From Burkholderiales bacterium (GTDB lineage: Bacteria > Pseudomonadota > Gammaproteobacteria > Burkholderiales > Burkholderiaceae_C): a DNA stretch of 64,000 nt. Position numbers and translations under genes: made by a program. The notes under the pieces are model-generated. The model had not been told where the DNA came from, searched no databases, and worked only from the letters and a program-made list of their open reading frames with translations. Location: contig JADJCH010000024.1 of NCBI GenBank assembly GCA_016703325.1, positions 25,304 to 89,303 of the forward strand, read 5' to 3'. This document shows positions 43,490-51,354 of this stretch, piece by piece (the first letter of the stretch is position 1; each line of letters begins with the position of its first letter).

Positions 43490-44842
43490 ATGGCGGGCAA
43501 GATCTTCATCAGCTATCGGCGCAGCGAAACGGCCTGGGCGGCAATGGCGCTGTTCGAGCGGCTCTGGCGGGAGTTTCCGCATCAGGTCTTCATCGATCTG
43601 GAGGGCATCGCCCTGGGCGTCGAATTCAATGTCGCGATCGAGCAGCATCTGGAGGGCTGCCACGCGATGCTGGCGGTGATCGGGCCGACCTGGCTGGACG
43701 AGATCCAGCGGAGGCGCAACGACAAACGCGACTACGTGCGCATCGAACTGGCCCGGGCGCTGGAGCGGCGCATTCCGGTGGTGCCTGTGCTGATCGACGG
43801 TGCAGACATGCCCGACGAGGATCACCTTCCAGATGCGTTGAAGGCCATCACCCTGCGCAACGGGCTGAAGGTAGTGCCGGATACCTTCGATGCGCACCTG
43901 CCGCGGGTTGCGGCTGTGATTCGCAGCATCTTGAAGGATGCGGGTGTCGAGCCCACCCACACGACGGCCAAGGCACCTGCGGCCGCGCCCGGCCCGAGTG
44001 CCAAAACCTTGTCCGAACCCTGGATGTCCGCCGAAGGCCGTGACGAGTTCGGCCACTGGGCGGAGCTCAGTGTCAACGGCGTGGTGCAGCGGCTGCGCTG
44101 GATCGAGCCGGGGGAGTTCTGGATGGGATCGACGGAGGCGGAGCGCAAGCGCTTCGGCGAGCAGGGGGATGACGACTGGAAGAAGTGGATCCAGAACGAA
44201 GCACCGCGCCACCGTGTAAAGCTCACACGAGGCTTTTGGCTTGCCGATACCGCCTGCACACAAGCGCTGTGGCAGACCGTGGCGGGAGACAACCCGAGTT
44301 CTTTCACCGGCGACCCCAACCTGCCGGTGGAAATGGTGAGCTGGAACGATGTGACCCAGAAGTTCCTGCCCGCACTGAACCGGCAATTGAGCGGAGTCGC
44401 TGCGGTGCTGCCCACCGAAGCGCAGTGGGAATACGCCTGCCGGGCGGGCACGGAGACGGCATACCATTTTGGCGAGCAGATCCACACGGACCAGGTGAAC
44501 TACGACGGCAACCACCCACCACCGGGAGGACGCAAGGGCGAGTACCGCGAGCGCACCTTGCCCGTGAAGGCCCTGCCGGCCAATGCTTGGGGCCTACACC
44601 AGATGCACGGCAACGTGTGGGAGATCTGTGCCGATCTTGCTGATGGCGGCGTATTGGCGGTCGTTGGGCAGCGTGCTTGGCGTGGCGGATGCTGGGGTGC
44701 AGGAGCTGCATACGCACGATCTGCGCATCGTCGAATTGCTCATTTGAGCGATCGAAACAACTACGGAGGCTTCCGATTCTCCGTGAGTCCCATCGAAAGG
44801 CCACAGGGGCTGGAGGTCAGTAGCGGCGGAATGCGTCTTTAG
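43490..44842 (+). CDS. TIR domain fused to FGE-sulfatase/SUMF1-type domain
   Basis: 450 residues. The N-terminal TIR domain (about 1-150) starts KIFISYRRSET, continues VFIDLEGIALGVEFNVAIEQ, and keeps a Glu (Glu86, in DYVRIELARALERRIPVVPV) where NAD-cleaving TIR proteins have their catalytic residue. After an Ala/Pro-rich linker (about 160-175) a formylglycine-generating-enzyme-like domain follows (RWIEPGEFWMGSTEAERKRF, PVEMVSWNDVTQ, LPTEAQWEYACRAG, MHGNVWEICAD, NYGGFRFSVSP). TIR-NADases often serve phage defence; the second domain could bind a ligand or modify a Cys. It lies between two toxin-antitoxin pairs. Confidence 0.88.
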   Translation: MAGKIFISYRRSETAWAAMALFERLWREFPHQVFIDLEGIALGVEFNVAIEQHLEGCHAMLAVIGPTWLDEIQRRRNDKRDYVRIELARALERRIPVVPVLIDGADMPDEDHLPDALKAITLRNGLKVVPDTFDAHLPRVAAVIRSILKDAGVEPTHTTAKAPAAAPGPSAKTLSEPWMSAEGRDEFGHWAELSVNGVVQRLRWIEPGEFWMGSTEAERKRFGEQGDDDWKKWIQNEAPRHRVKLTRGFWLADTACTQALWQTVAGDNPSSFTGDPNLPVEMVSWNDVTQKFLPALNRQLSGVAAVLPTEAQWEYACRAGTETAYHFGEQIHTDQVNYDGNHPPPGGRKGEYRERTLPVKALPANAWGLHQMHGNVWEICADLADGGVLAVVGQRAWRGGCWGAGAAYARSAHRRIAHLSDRNNYGGFRFSVSPIERPQGLEVSSGGMRL

Positions 44843-45183
44843 GGCGCTGCTCGCATAAGGTGCTCGATGCGAGCTATCAATTCAGGCAGGCGCGCCGTCG
44901 CCACGTCCCAGACGAGCCGGTTGTCCACCGAACCATAGGCGTGGATCAGGATGTTGCGCAGGCCGACCGCCGCTGGCAGCTCGGGGATCTGCGCTGCCGT
45001 GACGGCGTCCAACTTGCGCAGCTGATTGAGGGCCTCGCCGACGATCTCCAGCTTGCGCTCGACGGCGGCAGACAGCATGGGGTCGGTCAGGTAGTCACTG
45101 AAGTTGCGGCCCTGCACGAAGCCGCATGCTTCCAGAGCCGCGGCGTGTGCGTCCCACAGCAGAGCGGCCGCCTCAGGCGCCAT
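44839..45183 (-). CDS. hepT: HEPN-domain toxin HepT
   Basis: 114 residues, all-helical HEPN protein. LRNILIHAYGSVD contains the R-x4-H-x-Y motif (Arg76, His81, Tyr83) of HepT ribonuclease toxins; the Tyr is the site AMPylated by MntA in studied pairs. VERKLEIVGEALNQLRKL is the preceding helix. It overlaps mntA by 11 bases and converges on the TIR-FGE gene, sharing its last four bases. Confidence 0.87.
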   Translation of the reverse strand: MAPEAAALLWDAHAAALEACGFVQGRNFSDYLTDPMLSAAVERKLEIVGEALNQLRKLDAVTAAQIPELPAAVGLRNILIHAYGSVDNRLVWDVATARLPELIARIEHLMRAAP

Positions 45184-45490
45184 ACACCATCAGCCGCTCG
45201 GCATCCACACGCTGACGCAGGTACGGGTTGACGATCTGCTGGCTGCTCAGCAGGTCGACCGGGCGCTCAAACAGCGCTTCCAGATCGCGCTTCAGGCCGA
45301 AGAAGGCGTCGGCATACCCGCCGGGCGGCAGGTCGCTGGGCAGGTCGACCAGGAAGTCGAGGTCGCTGCGCTCGGGGGCGAAGTCCGCCCGTGTGGCCGA
45401 GCCGAACAGTTCCAGCCGCCGGGCGTGATGGCGGCGGCACAGGGCCGCGACGGCTTCGCGGCGGTCCAGGATGAAGGCGGGCAGGGCCAT
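45173..45490 (-). CDS. mntA: Minimal nucleotidyltransferase antitoxin MntA
   Basis: 105 residues. The nucleotidyltransferase motif is LFGSATRADFAPERSDLDFL: Gly30-Ser31, then Asp43-x-Asp45 as metal ligands. MntA neutralises HepT by adding AMP to its Tyr. The ATG at 45490 is chosen because the fold begins with MALPAFILDRREAVAALCRR; an upstream in-frame extension adds unrelated residues. It is the first gene of the two-gene pair. Confidence 0.86.
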   Translation of the reverse strand: MALPAFILDRREAVAALCRRHHARRLELFGSATRADFAPERSDLDFLVDLPSDLPPGGYADAFFGLKRDLEALFERPVDLLSSQQIVNPYLRQRVDAERLMVYGA

Positions 45491-45614
45491 GGTTGCGATT
45501 GAACGGGTTGGCCGGCTTCGCGTCAAGACTGCACGAGTCGTCAATCCCGACCGCCACAGGTTTTGCCGAAGCCGCGGCACTGCAAGGGGTCGCCGTGGGT
45601 GAAAGCCGGCGCGT

Positions 45615-45824
45615 TCAGCTCCTGGCCATCAAGGCACACAGGGCCGGGTTCGGCGGTGCCGGGGCTTCGCACTCGGCGACAAAGGCTTCCAACGCAGATG
45701 GCGACAGTGTCAGCGTGTCGTGATCGGCCACGTCCCGTTCGATCAGGGCGATGGCTTGCGCGTTGGTGTGCGGCTTCACGTCGGTCGTTTCGGGGTGTGC
45801 GTCGGTGGGGCTGGAAAGGGGCAT
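45615..45824 (-). pseudogene. Truncated DUF1778 (TacA-like) antitoxin remnant
   Basis: 69 residues. The C-terminal half LTLSPSALEAFVAECEAPAP-PNPALCALMA matches the toxin-binding end of DUF1778 antitoxins. The expected N-terminal ribbon-helix-helix is missing or degraded, and no GNAT acetyltransferase toxin follows. It is therefore read as the remains of a TacAT-type pair. Nothing else is visible in the 202 bases from here to the permease gene. Confidence 0.5.
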
Positions 45825-46026
45825 GCGAAGGCTCCGGTGCGCAGGAGATCGTAGGGCAGATCGCCACATCGCGGGGTGAAGCTCCTGTCGATCCGCAACA
45901 CCCCCGCAGATCGACCATCCACCCTGGGTTGCCGCCCGCGATGCAGCAGGACAGCGCGGACCGTGTGGTGCTGGACAAGCGGGATGCAGGGACTCGCCCC
46001 TGCTCATCGTATGCTCGCCCTCGACC

Positions 46027-48900
46027 ATGACCCCAGCCAACGAACCGCCGACTTCCTCCCTGCCGCCGGACTCCGGGTCGGGTGGGGCTGTGCGCCCGGC
46101 CGGGGGGCGACGGCGGCCCCTGCGGGCGCGTGATGCGGCTCAGGACCCGAATGCGCCCACCCGACCGACGGTGGAGCGCGCCGCGCCCGGCCGGCAGCCC
46201 CGCCTGCTGCTGACGCTGCTGCTGGCGCAGTGGCGACACCATCCGGGGCAGACGGTGCTGGCGGTGCTGGCGATTGCGCTGGGGGTGGCGCTGGCGTTTG
46301 CGGTGCACCTGATCAATGCCTCCGCGCTGGCGGAGTTCGGGCAGGCGGTGCGCTCGGTCAACGGCCAGCCGGATGCGGTGCTGCGGCCGGCACAGGGCCA
46401 GTGGCTGGGGGAGGCCGCCTACCCGCGGGTGGCGCTGCAGCCGGCGGTGCAGCTGGCCAGTCCGGTGCTGGAGTTGGAGACGCAGGCGCATTTGCCGGTG
46501 TCGGCGCCGGTGCCTCTGCAGGCGACTGCATCGGGCTCTGCATCGGCCGCTTCCGCCGGGTCGGCGTCCGCATTGCCGCCCTCGGGGACAGCGCCGGTGG
46601 ACCGGGCCACCCGCCGCAGCCGCTCGCTGCGGGTGCTGGGCATCGATGCCTTGAAGGTGGCCGGCGTGGCGCCCGAGCTGCTGCCGCGGCTGTCGGGTGC
46701 GGCGGGGCCATCCGACGGCGGTGGTGACCGCCTGCCGCTGCTGGACCCGGATCGGGTGTACCTCAACCCCGCCGCGCAGCGCCTGTGGGGCGGGCTGCCG
46801 CAGCGGGTGCAGCTGCAGGCCGGTGACCGGTTGATCACCCTGCCGGTGGGCGGCAGCATCGCCGCGGGCGGGGCGCCGCTGCTGGTGATGGACCTGGCCG
46901 GGGCGCAGCAGCATTTCGACCGCCTGGGGCGGCTCAGCCGCATCGACCTGCGCCTGCAGCCGGGCAGCGAGGTGGGGCGCCTGCTGGAGGTGCTCAACCG
47001 CGCCCAGCCAGCGGCGGCCCAGCTGCGGGCGGCCGGGGCCCAGGAGGCGGCGCAGCGGGTGTCCAACCTGTCGCGGGCCTATCGGGTCAACCTGGGGGTG
47101 CTGTCGCTGGTGGCGCTGTTCACCGGGGCCTTCCTGGTGTTTTCGGTGCAGTCGCTGAGTGTGGCCAAGCGGGTGCCGCAGCTGGCCCTGCTGGGGGTGC
47201 TGGGTATGGCCGCGCGCGAGCGGCTGCTGCTGGTGCAGGTGGAGGCGCTGCTGCTGGGGCTGATCGGTGCGCTGCTGGGGTTGGCGCTGGGCACCGGCCT
47301 GGCCGTTTTTGCGCTGCAGGCGCTGGGAGGGGACTTGGGCAGCGGCCTGCTGGGCGGGGAGGCGCCGTCGCTGCAGTGGTCGCCGCTGGCCGCCGGTGTG
47401 TATGGCCTGCTCGGCCTGGCGGCGGCCTGGGTGGGCGGCTGGCAGCCGGCGCGGGCGGCGGCGGGGCTGTCCCCGGCGCAGAGCCTGAAGGGGCTGGGGC
47501 TGGACGAGGCGGCCCAGCGGCCCGGCCGCCGCCTGCTGGGACCGCTGCTGCTGGGCCTGGGGGTGCTGCTGGCCTTCCTGCCGGCCTGGGGGGATCTGCC
47601 GCTGGCCGCGTATGCCGGCGTGGCGCTGCTGCTGCTGGGCGGCATCCTTTGTGTGCCGGCGCTGGTGGGGGCGCTGCTGGCGCTGTGGCCGCGGCCGCTG
47701 CAGCCGGTGGCGCTGCTGGCGCTGGAGCGGGCCCGGGACCAGCGCCACACCGCCACCGTGGCCGTCGCCGGGGTGGTGGCCAGCCTGGCGCTGTCGGTGG
47801 CGCTGACGGTGATGGTGGCGAGCTTTCGCGACTCGGTGATGCACTGGCTGGACCAGGTGCTGCCGGCCGAGCTGTATGCCCGCACCGCCGTCAATGCCAG
47901 CCAGTCCGACGCTGCCTGGCTGGGGCCGGACTTCCTGCGCCAGGCGGCGGCCCTGCCGGGGGTGGCGCGGCTGCAGCCGCAGCGGGTGCAGCCGATTTTG
48001 CTGGACCCGGCCCTGCCGCCGGTGACGCTGCTGGCCCGTGAGCTGGACGATGCCGCCACGGCCCTGCCCCTGGTGGGCCGCCTGCTGGACGACAGCGAAC
48101 GGCCCGCAGCAGAACGCAGCCCGCGGCTGCGGCGCGGCCAGCGCCCCCAGCCACCCGCGGTGTACGCCAGCGAAACCGCCATGGCCGCCCACGGCCTGAG
48201 CCTGGGCCAGACCCTGCAGCTGCCGCTGCCGGACGGCGGCCGCGCCGAGGTCTGGCTGCGCGGCGTCTGGCGCGACTACGCCCGGCAGCAGGGCAGCCTG
48301 GCCATCGACCGGCGCGACTGGTATGCACTCACCGGCGACGAACGGGTCAACGACCTGGCGGTGTGGCTGGACCCCGGGGCCGATGTGGCGGCGGTGCGCG
48401 AGGGCCTGCGCCGGCTGGCCAGCCACCCGGAGACGCTGGAGCTGGCCACACCGGGGGAGATCCGCGCTGCGTCGCTGCAGATCTTCGACCGCAGCTTTGC
48501 CGTCACCTACTGGCTGCAACTGGTGGCGGTGGCGATCGGGCTGTTCGGCATCGCGGCCAGCTTCTCCGGCCAGGTGCTGGCCCGGCGCCGGGAGTTTGGC
48601 GCGCTGCAGCACCTGGGCGCCAGCCGCAGTCAGGTGCTGGCGCTGGTGACCGCCGAAGGCGCGGTCTGGACGGCGGTGGGTACCCTGCTGGGCCTGGGGC
48701 TGGGGCTGGCGGTGGCGGTGGTGCTGGTGCATGTGGTCAACCCGCAGAGCTTCCACTGGACCATGGAGATGTCCCTGCCGCTGCTGCGCCTGAGCGCGCT
48801 GTGCCTGGCGGTGATGGCCGCCGGCACGCTCACGGCCTGGATCTCCGGCCGGGCGGCAGCGAGCCGGCAGATGGCGCTGGCGGTGAAGGAGGACTGGTGA
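46027..48900 (+). CDS. FtsX-family ABC transporter permease
   Basis: 957 residues. A membrane helix near 70-90 (AVLAIALGVALAFAVHLINA) is followed by a large periplasmic region with an Ala/Ser-rich loop (about 165-195). A first FtsX membrane block lies around 355-470 (SLVALFTGAFLVFSVQSLSV), a middle helix pair near 510-570, and a second FtsX block at the C-terminus (VAIGLFGIAASFSGQVLARR, LVTAEGAVWTAVGTLLGLGL). This duplicated build suggests a lipoprotein or lipid-handling transporter of the LolCE/MacB kind. The partner ATPase is probably at 40715-41560. The stop overlaps the next start as TGATG. Confidence 0.92.
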   Translation: MTPANEPPTSSLPPDSGSGGAVRPAGGRRRPLRARDAAQDPNAPTRPTVERAAPGRQPRLLLTLLLAQWRHHPGQTVLAVLAIALGVALAFAVHLINASALAEFGQAVRSVNGQPDAVLRPAQGQWLGEAAYPRVALQPAVQLASPVLELETQAHLPVSAPVPLQATASGSASAASAGSASALPPSGTAPVDRATRRSRSLRVLGIDALKVAGVAPELLPRLSGAAGPSDGGGDRLPLLDPDRVYLNPAAQRLWGGLPQRVQLQAGDRLITLPVGGSIAAGGAPLLVMDLAGAQQHFDRLGRLSRIDLRLQPGSEVGRLLEVLNRAQPAAAQLRAAGAQEAAQRVSNLSRAYRVNLGVLSLVALFTGAFLVFSVQSLSVAKRVPQLALLGVLGMAARERLLLVQVEALLLGLIGALLGLALGTGLAVFALQALGGDLGSGLLGGEAPSLQWSPLAAGVYGLLGLAAAWVGGWQPARAAAGLSPAQSLKGLGLDEAAQRPGRRLLGPLLLGLGVLLAFLPAWGDLPLAAYAGVALLLLGGILCVPALVGALLALWPRPLQPVALLALERARDQRHTATVAVAGVVASLALSVALTVMVASFRDSVMHWLDQVLPAELYARTAVNASQSDAAWLGPDFLRQAAALPGVARLQPQRVQPILLDPALPPVTLLARELDDAATALPLVGRLLDDSERPAAERSPRLRRGQRPQPPAVYASETAMAAHGLSLGQTLQLPLPDGGRAEVWLRGVWRDYARQQGSLAIDRRDWYALTGDERVNDLAVWLDPGADVAAVREGLRRLASHPETLELATPGEIRAASLQIFDRSFAVTYWLQLVAVAIGLFGIAASFSGQVLARRREFGALQHLGASRSQVLALVTAEGAVWTAVGTLLGLGLGLAVAVVLVHVVNPQSFHWTMEMSLPLLRLSALCLAVMAAGTLTAWISGRAAASRQMALAVKEDW

Positions 48901-50174
48901 TGCCCGGCGAGTGGATCGAGGTCGAAGGCCGTCGGGCCGCGGATTCCAGTGGCGAGGCGGCAGTCTCGGCCGGACGCCTGCCAACCCGGCGCGACAGCCT
49001 GGCCCGTGCGCTGGCCGGTTTCAGCGCCGCCGCGGCCGCCTGGGTGCTGCCGGCCCGCCTGCTCGCCCAGCCGGTGGCCGAGCGCCCCAGCGCAGCGGGC
49101 CCGCCCGCGCTGCAGCGGCGGCCACTGCAGTTTCCGCGCGACTTCGGCGCCCACCCGCAGGCCCGCACCGAATGGTGGTACGTCACCGGCTGGCTGGCGC
49201 CGGCCGGGTCCACGGCCCCCAGCCACGGCTTCCAGCTCACCTTTTTCCGCCGCCGTACCGACCTGGCCGAGGGCAACTCCAGCGCCTTTGCAGCCCGTCA
49301 ATTGCTGCTGGCGCATGCCGCGCTGACCGATCTGGCCGGCCGTCGCCTGCGGCACGACCAGCGGGTGGCGCGCAGCGGCTTCGGCCTGGCGGAGGCCTCC
49401 GCGCAGGACACCCAGGTGCACGTACACGCCGGCAGCCGCTGGGAGCTGGGGCGCAGCCCGGACGCGGAGGCCGGCAGCGACCGCAGCCGCTACCGCCTGC
49501 AGCTCGCCAGCCCGGCGGCCGGGATGCGCCTGGACCTGCAGCTGCAGTCCACCCAGCCCCTGCTGCTGCAGGGCGAGGCCGGCTGGTCGCGCAAGGGGCC
49601 ACGGCCGGAGCAGGCCAGCTTCTACTACAGCCAGCCGCAGCTGGCGGTGAGCGGACAGATGCAGCTCGACAGCGGCGAGTCCCGTGCGGTGCAGGGTCGC
49701 GCCTGGCTGGACCATGAGTGGAGCGAGGCGCTGCTGGATGCCGAGGCGGTGGGCTGGGACTGGCTGGGCATCAACCTCTTCGACGGCAGCGTGCTCACCG
49801 CCTTCCGCCTGCGCCGCCGCGAGGGCCACCCGGCCGGTGTGGCGCTGTGGGCCGGCGGCTCCTGGCGCAGCGCCGGCGGCAGCAGCCGCAGCTTTGCGCC
49901 GGGTGCGGTCAACTTCATCGCACTCAAGTCCTGGACCAGCCCGCGCCAGGGCCGCTCCGGCCCTGTGCGTTACCCGGTGCACTGGCGCATCGAAACCCCG
50001 GCAGGCAACTTCCTGCTCCAGGCCCTGCTGGACGACCAGGAAATCGACGGCCGCGCCAGCACCGGCACGCTGTATTGGGAGGGCCTGAGCGAACTGCTCG
50101 ACGCCGGCAGCGGCCGGCGCATCGGCCTGGGTTACCTGGAGATGACCGGCTACGCGGACCGGCCGGGGGTTTGA
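48900..50174 (+). CDS. AttH/CrtC-like (lipocalin-type) exported protein
   Basis: 424 residues. TRRDSLARALAGFSAAAAAW, ending ARLLAQ, resembles a twin-arginine signal. The AttH/CrtC domain has RTEWWYVTGWLAPAG, HGFQLTFFRRRTDL, SFYYSQPQLAVSGQM and GRAWLDHEWSE, as in proteins annotated carotenoid 1,2-hydratase. No carotenoid genes lie nearby. Members of this group usually stand next to an ABC ATPase and FtsX-type permease, so a lipid-related periplasmic role is more likely than hydration of carotenoids. AAGGAGG lies just before the ATG, within the permease stop. Confidence 0.87.
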   Translation: MPGEWIEVEGRRAADSSGEAAVSAGRLPTRRDSLARALAGFSAAAAAWVLPARLLAQPVAERPSAAGPPALQRRPLQFPRDFGAHPQARTEWWYVTGWLAPAGSTAPSHGFQLTFFRRRTDLAEGNSSAFAARQLLLAHAALTDLAGRRLRHDQRVARSGFGLAEASAQDTQVHVHAGSRWELGRSPDAEAGSDRSRYRLQLASPAAGMRLDLQLQSTQPLLLQGEAGWSRKGPRPEQASFYYSQPQLAVSGQMQLDSGESRAVQGRAWLDHEWSEALLDAEAVGWDWLGINLFDGSVLTAFRLRRREGHPAGVALWAGGSWRSAGGSSRSFAPGAVNFIALKSWTSPRQGRSGPVRYPVHWRIETPAGNFLLQALLDDQEIDGRASTGTLYWEGLSELLDAGSGRRIGLGYLEMTGYADRPGV

Positions 50175-50245
50175 TTCAGATGGGTTTCCTTCCAGGTCAG
50201 GCCTGATCTGGGCCTGTGGAGGGTGTGATCAGAAAGGCTTCGGAC

Positions 50246-50452
50246 ATGCCCACACATTTCGCTCTTACAACGGCAACGGAGGCTGGCGGGGTCGAGTCGC
50301 TGGACCGCAATGAGCCGGATCGCTGCGATCCGAGGGAGCCGGTGCGGCAAAGACTTGAACTCTTGTTGACACAGCTCGACCAACTGCCCGAGCTGGATCG
50401 AGGCCAGGCTGCCGATTCCCTTGAATGGGATGAGTGCGGCCTGCCGAAGTGA
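50246..50452 (+). CDS. Hypothetical small protein, 68 aa
   Basis: AAAGG about eight bases before the ATG at 50246 opens a 68-codon frame that ends 19 bases before the xthA stop on the other strand. The product is acidic and helical (REPVRQRLELLLTQLDQLPE). No family is recognised and third-position GC is lower than in the neighbours. It could be a small gene or chance. Confidence 0.33.
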   Translation: MPTHFALTTATEAGGVESLDRNEPDRCDPREPVRQRLELLLTQLDQLPELDRGQAADSLEWDECGLPK

Positions 50453-50470
50453 GTGCAACCGAAAGTGCCC

Positions 50471-51286
50471 TCAACTCGTCCCGAGCCGCCCCTCATCCAG
50501 CGTGACACTCACCGGGCAGTGGTCGCTGCCCATCACGTCGGCGTGGATGGCGGCGTCCACCACCGCGGAGCGCAGGGCGGGTGAGACCAGCAGGTAGTCG
50601 ATCCTCCAGCCCACGTTCTTCTCGCGTGCGTTGCTGCGCTGGCTCCACCAGCTGTAGTGGCCGTTGCCCTGCTTGAACAGGCGCAGGGTGTCGATGAAGC
50701 CGGCGTCGACGAAGTTCTGGAAGCCCTCGCGCTCCTCGTCCGTGAAGCCCTTCTTGCCCCGGTTGGGTTTGGGGTTGGCCAGGTCCAGTTCGGTGTGTGC
50801 CACGTTCAGGTCGCCGCAGAACAGCACCGGCTTGGTCTTCTGCAGCTCCAGGCACCAGGCCAGGAAGGCCGGGTCCCAGTGCCGGTGGCGCAGCGCCAGC
50901 CGGCTCAGGTCGTCCTTGGCGTTGGGGGTGTAGACGGTGACGACGAAGAAGTGCTCGAACTCGGCGGTGATGACGCGGCCTTCCTCGTTGGCGTTGCCGT
51001 ACAGCTCATCGCCGAACTCCCAGCGGCCTGCGAACTCCGGCGGGAAACCCAGCACCACCGACAGCGGCTTCTCGCGGCTGAAGAGGGCGGTGCCGGAGTA
51101 GCCCTTCTTGACCGCCGAGTTCCACACCTCGTGGTAGCCGGGCACCTCGACGGCCACCTGCTCGCGTTCCGCCTTGGTTTCCTGCAGGCAGAGAATGTCG
51201 GGTTGGTGCGTGTCCAGGAAGGGCTGGAACAGGCCCTTCTTGATGACCGCGCGGATGCCGTTGACGTTCCAGGAGTAGATCTTCAT
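50471..51286 (-). CDS. xthA: Exodeoxyribonuclease III / AP endonuclease
   Basis: 271 residues, E. coli-like length. It incises abasic sites and removes 3' blocks in base-excision repair. MKIYSWNVNGIRAVIKKG, LCLQETKAE (metal Glu), FCGDLNVAHTELDL (Asp-x-Asn), WWSQRSNAREKNVGWRIDYL and GSDHCPVSV (catalytic Asp-His) are the exonuclease-endonuclease-phosphatase motifs in order. The ATG at 51286 matches the family start. Confidence 0.97.
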   Translation of the reverse strand: MKIYSWNVNGIRAVIKKGLFQPFLDTHQPDILCLQETKAEREQVAVEVPGYHEVWNSAVKKGYSGTALFSREKPLSVVLGFPPEFAGRWEFGDELYGNANEEGRVITAEFEHFFVVTVYTPNAKDDLSRLALRHRHWDPAFLAWCLELQKTKPVLFCGDLNVAHTELDLANPKPNRGKKGFTDEEREGFQNFVDAGFIDTLRLFKQGNGHYSWWSQRSNAREKNVGWRIDYLLVSPALRSAVVDAAIHADVMGSDHCPVSVTLDEGRLGTS

Positions 51287-51354
51287 GAGCGGGATTGTCG
51301 TCAACCGGCCCTGCATGCGGTGAACCCGGGCCGACCTGCCTACACTGCTGCCCC

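Noticed and set aside
45541..48984. 1147-codon open frame on the minus strand
   Set aside because: It lies antisense over the FtsX-type permease; its Gln/His/Arg-rich product is typical of the reverse strand of GC-rich coding DNA and has no domain.
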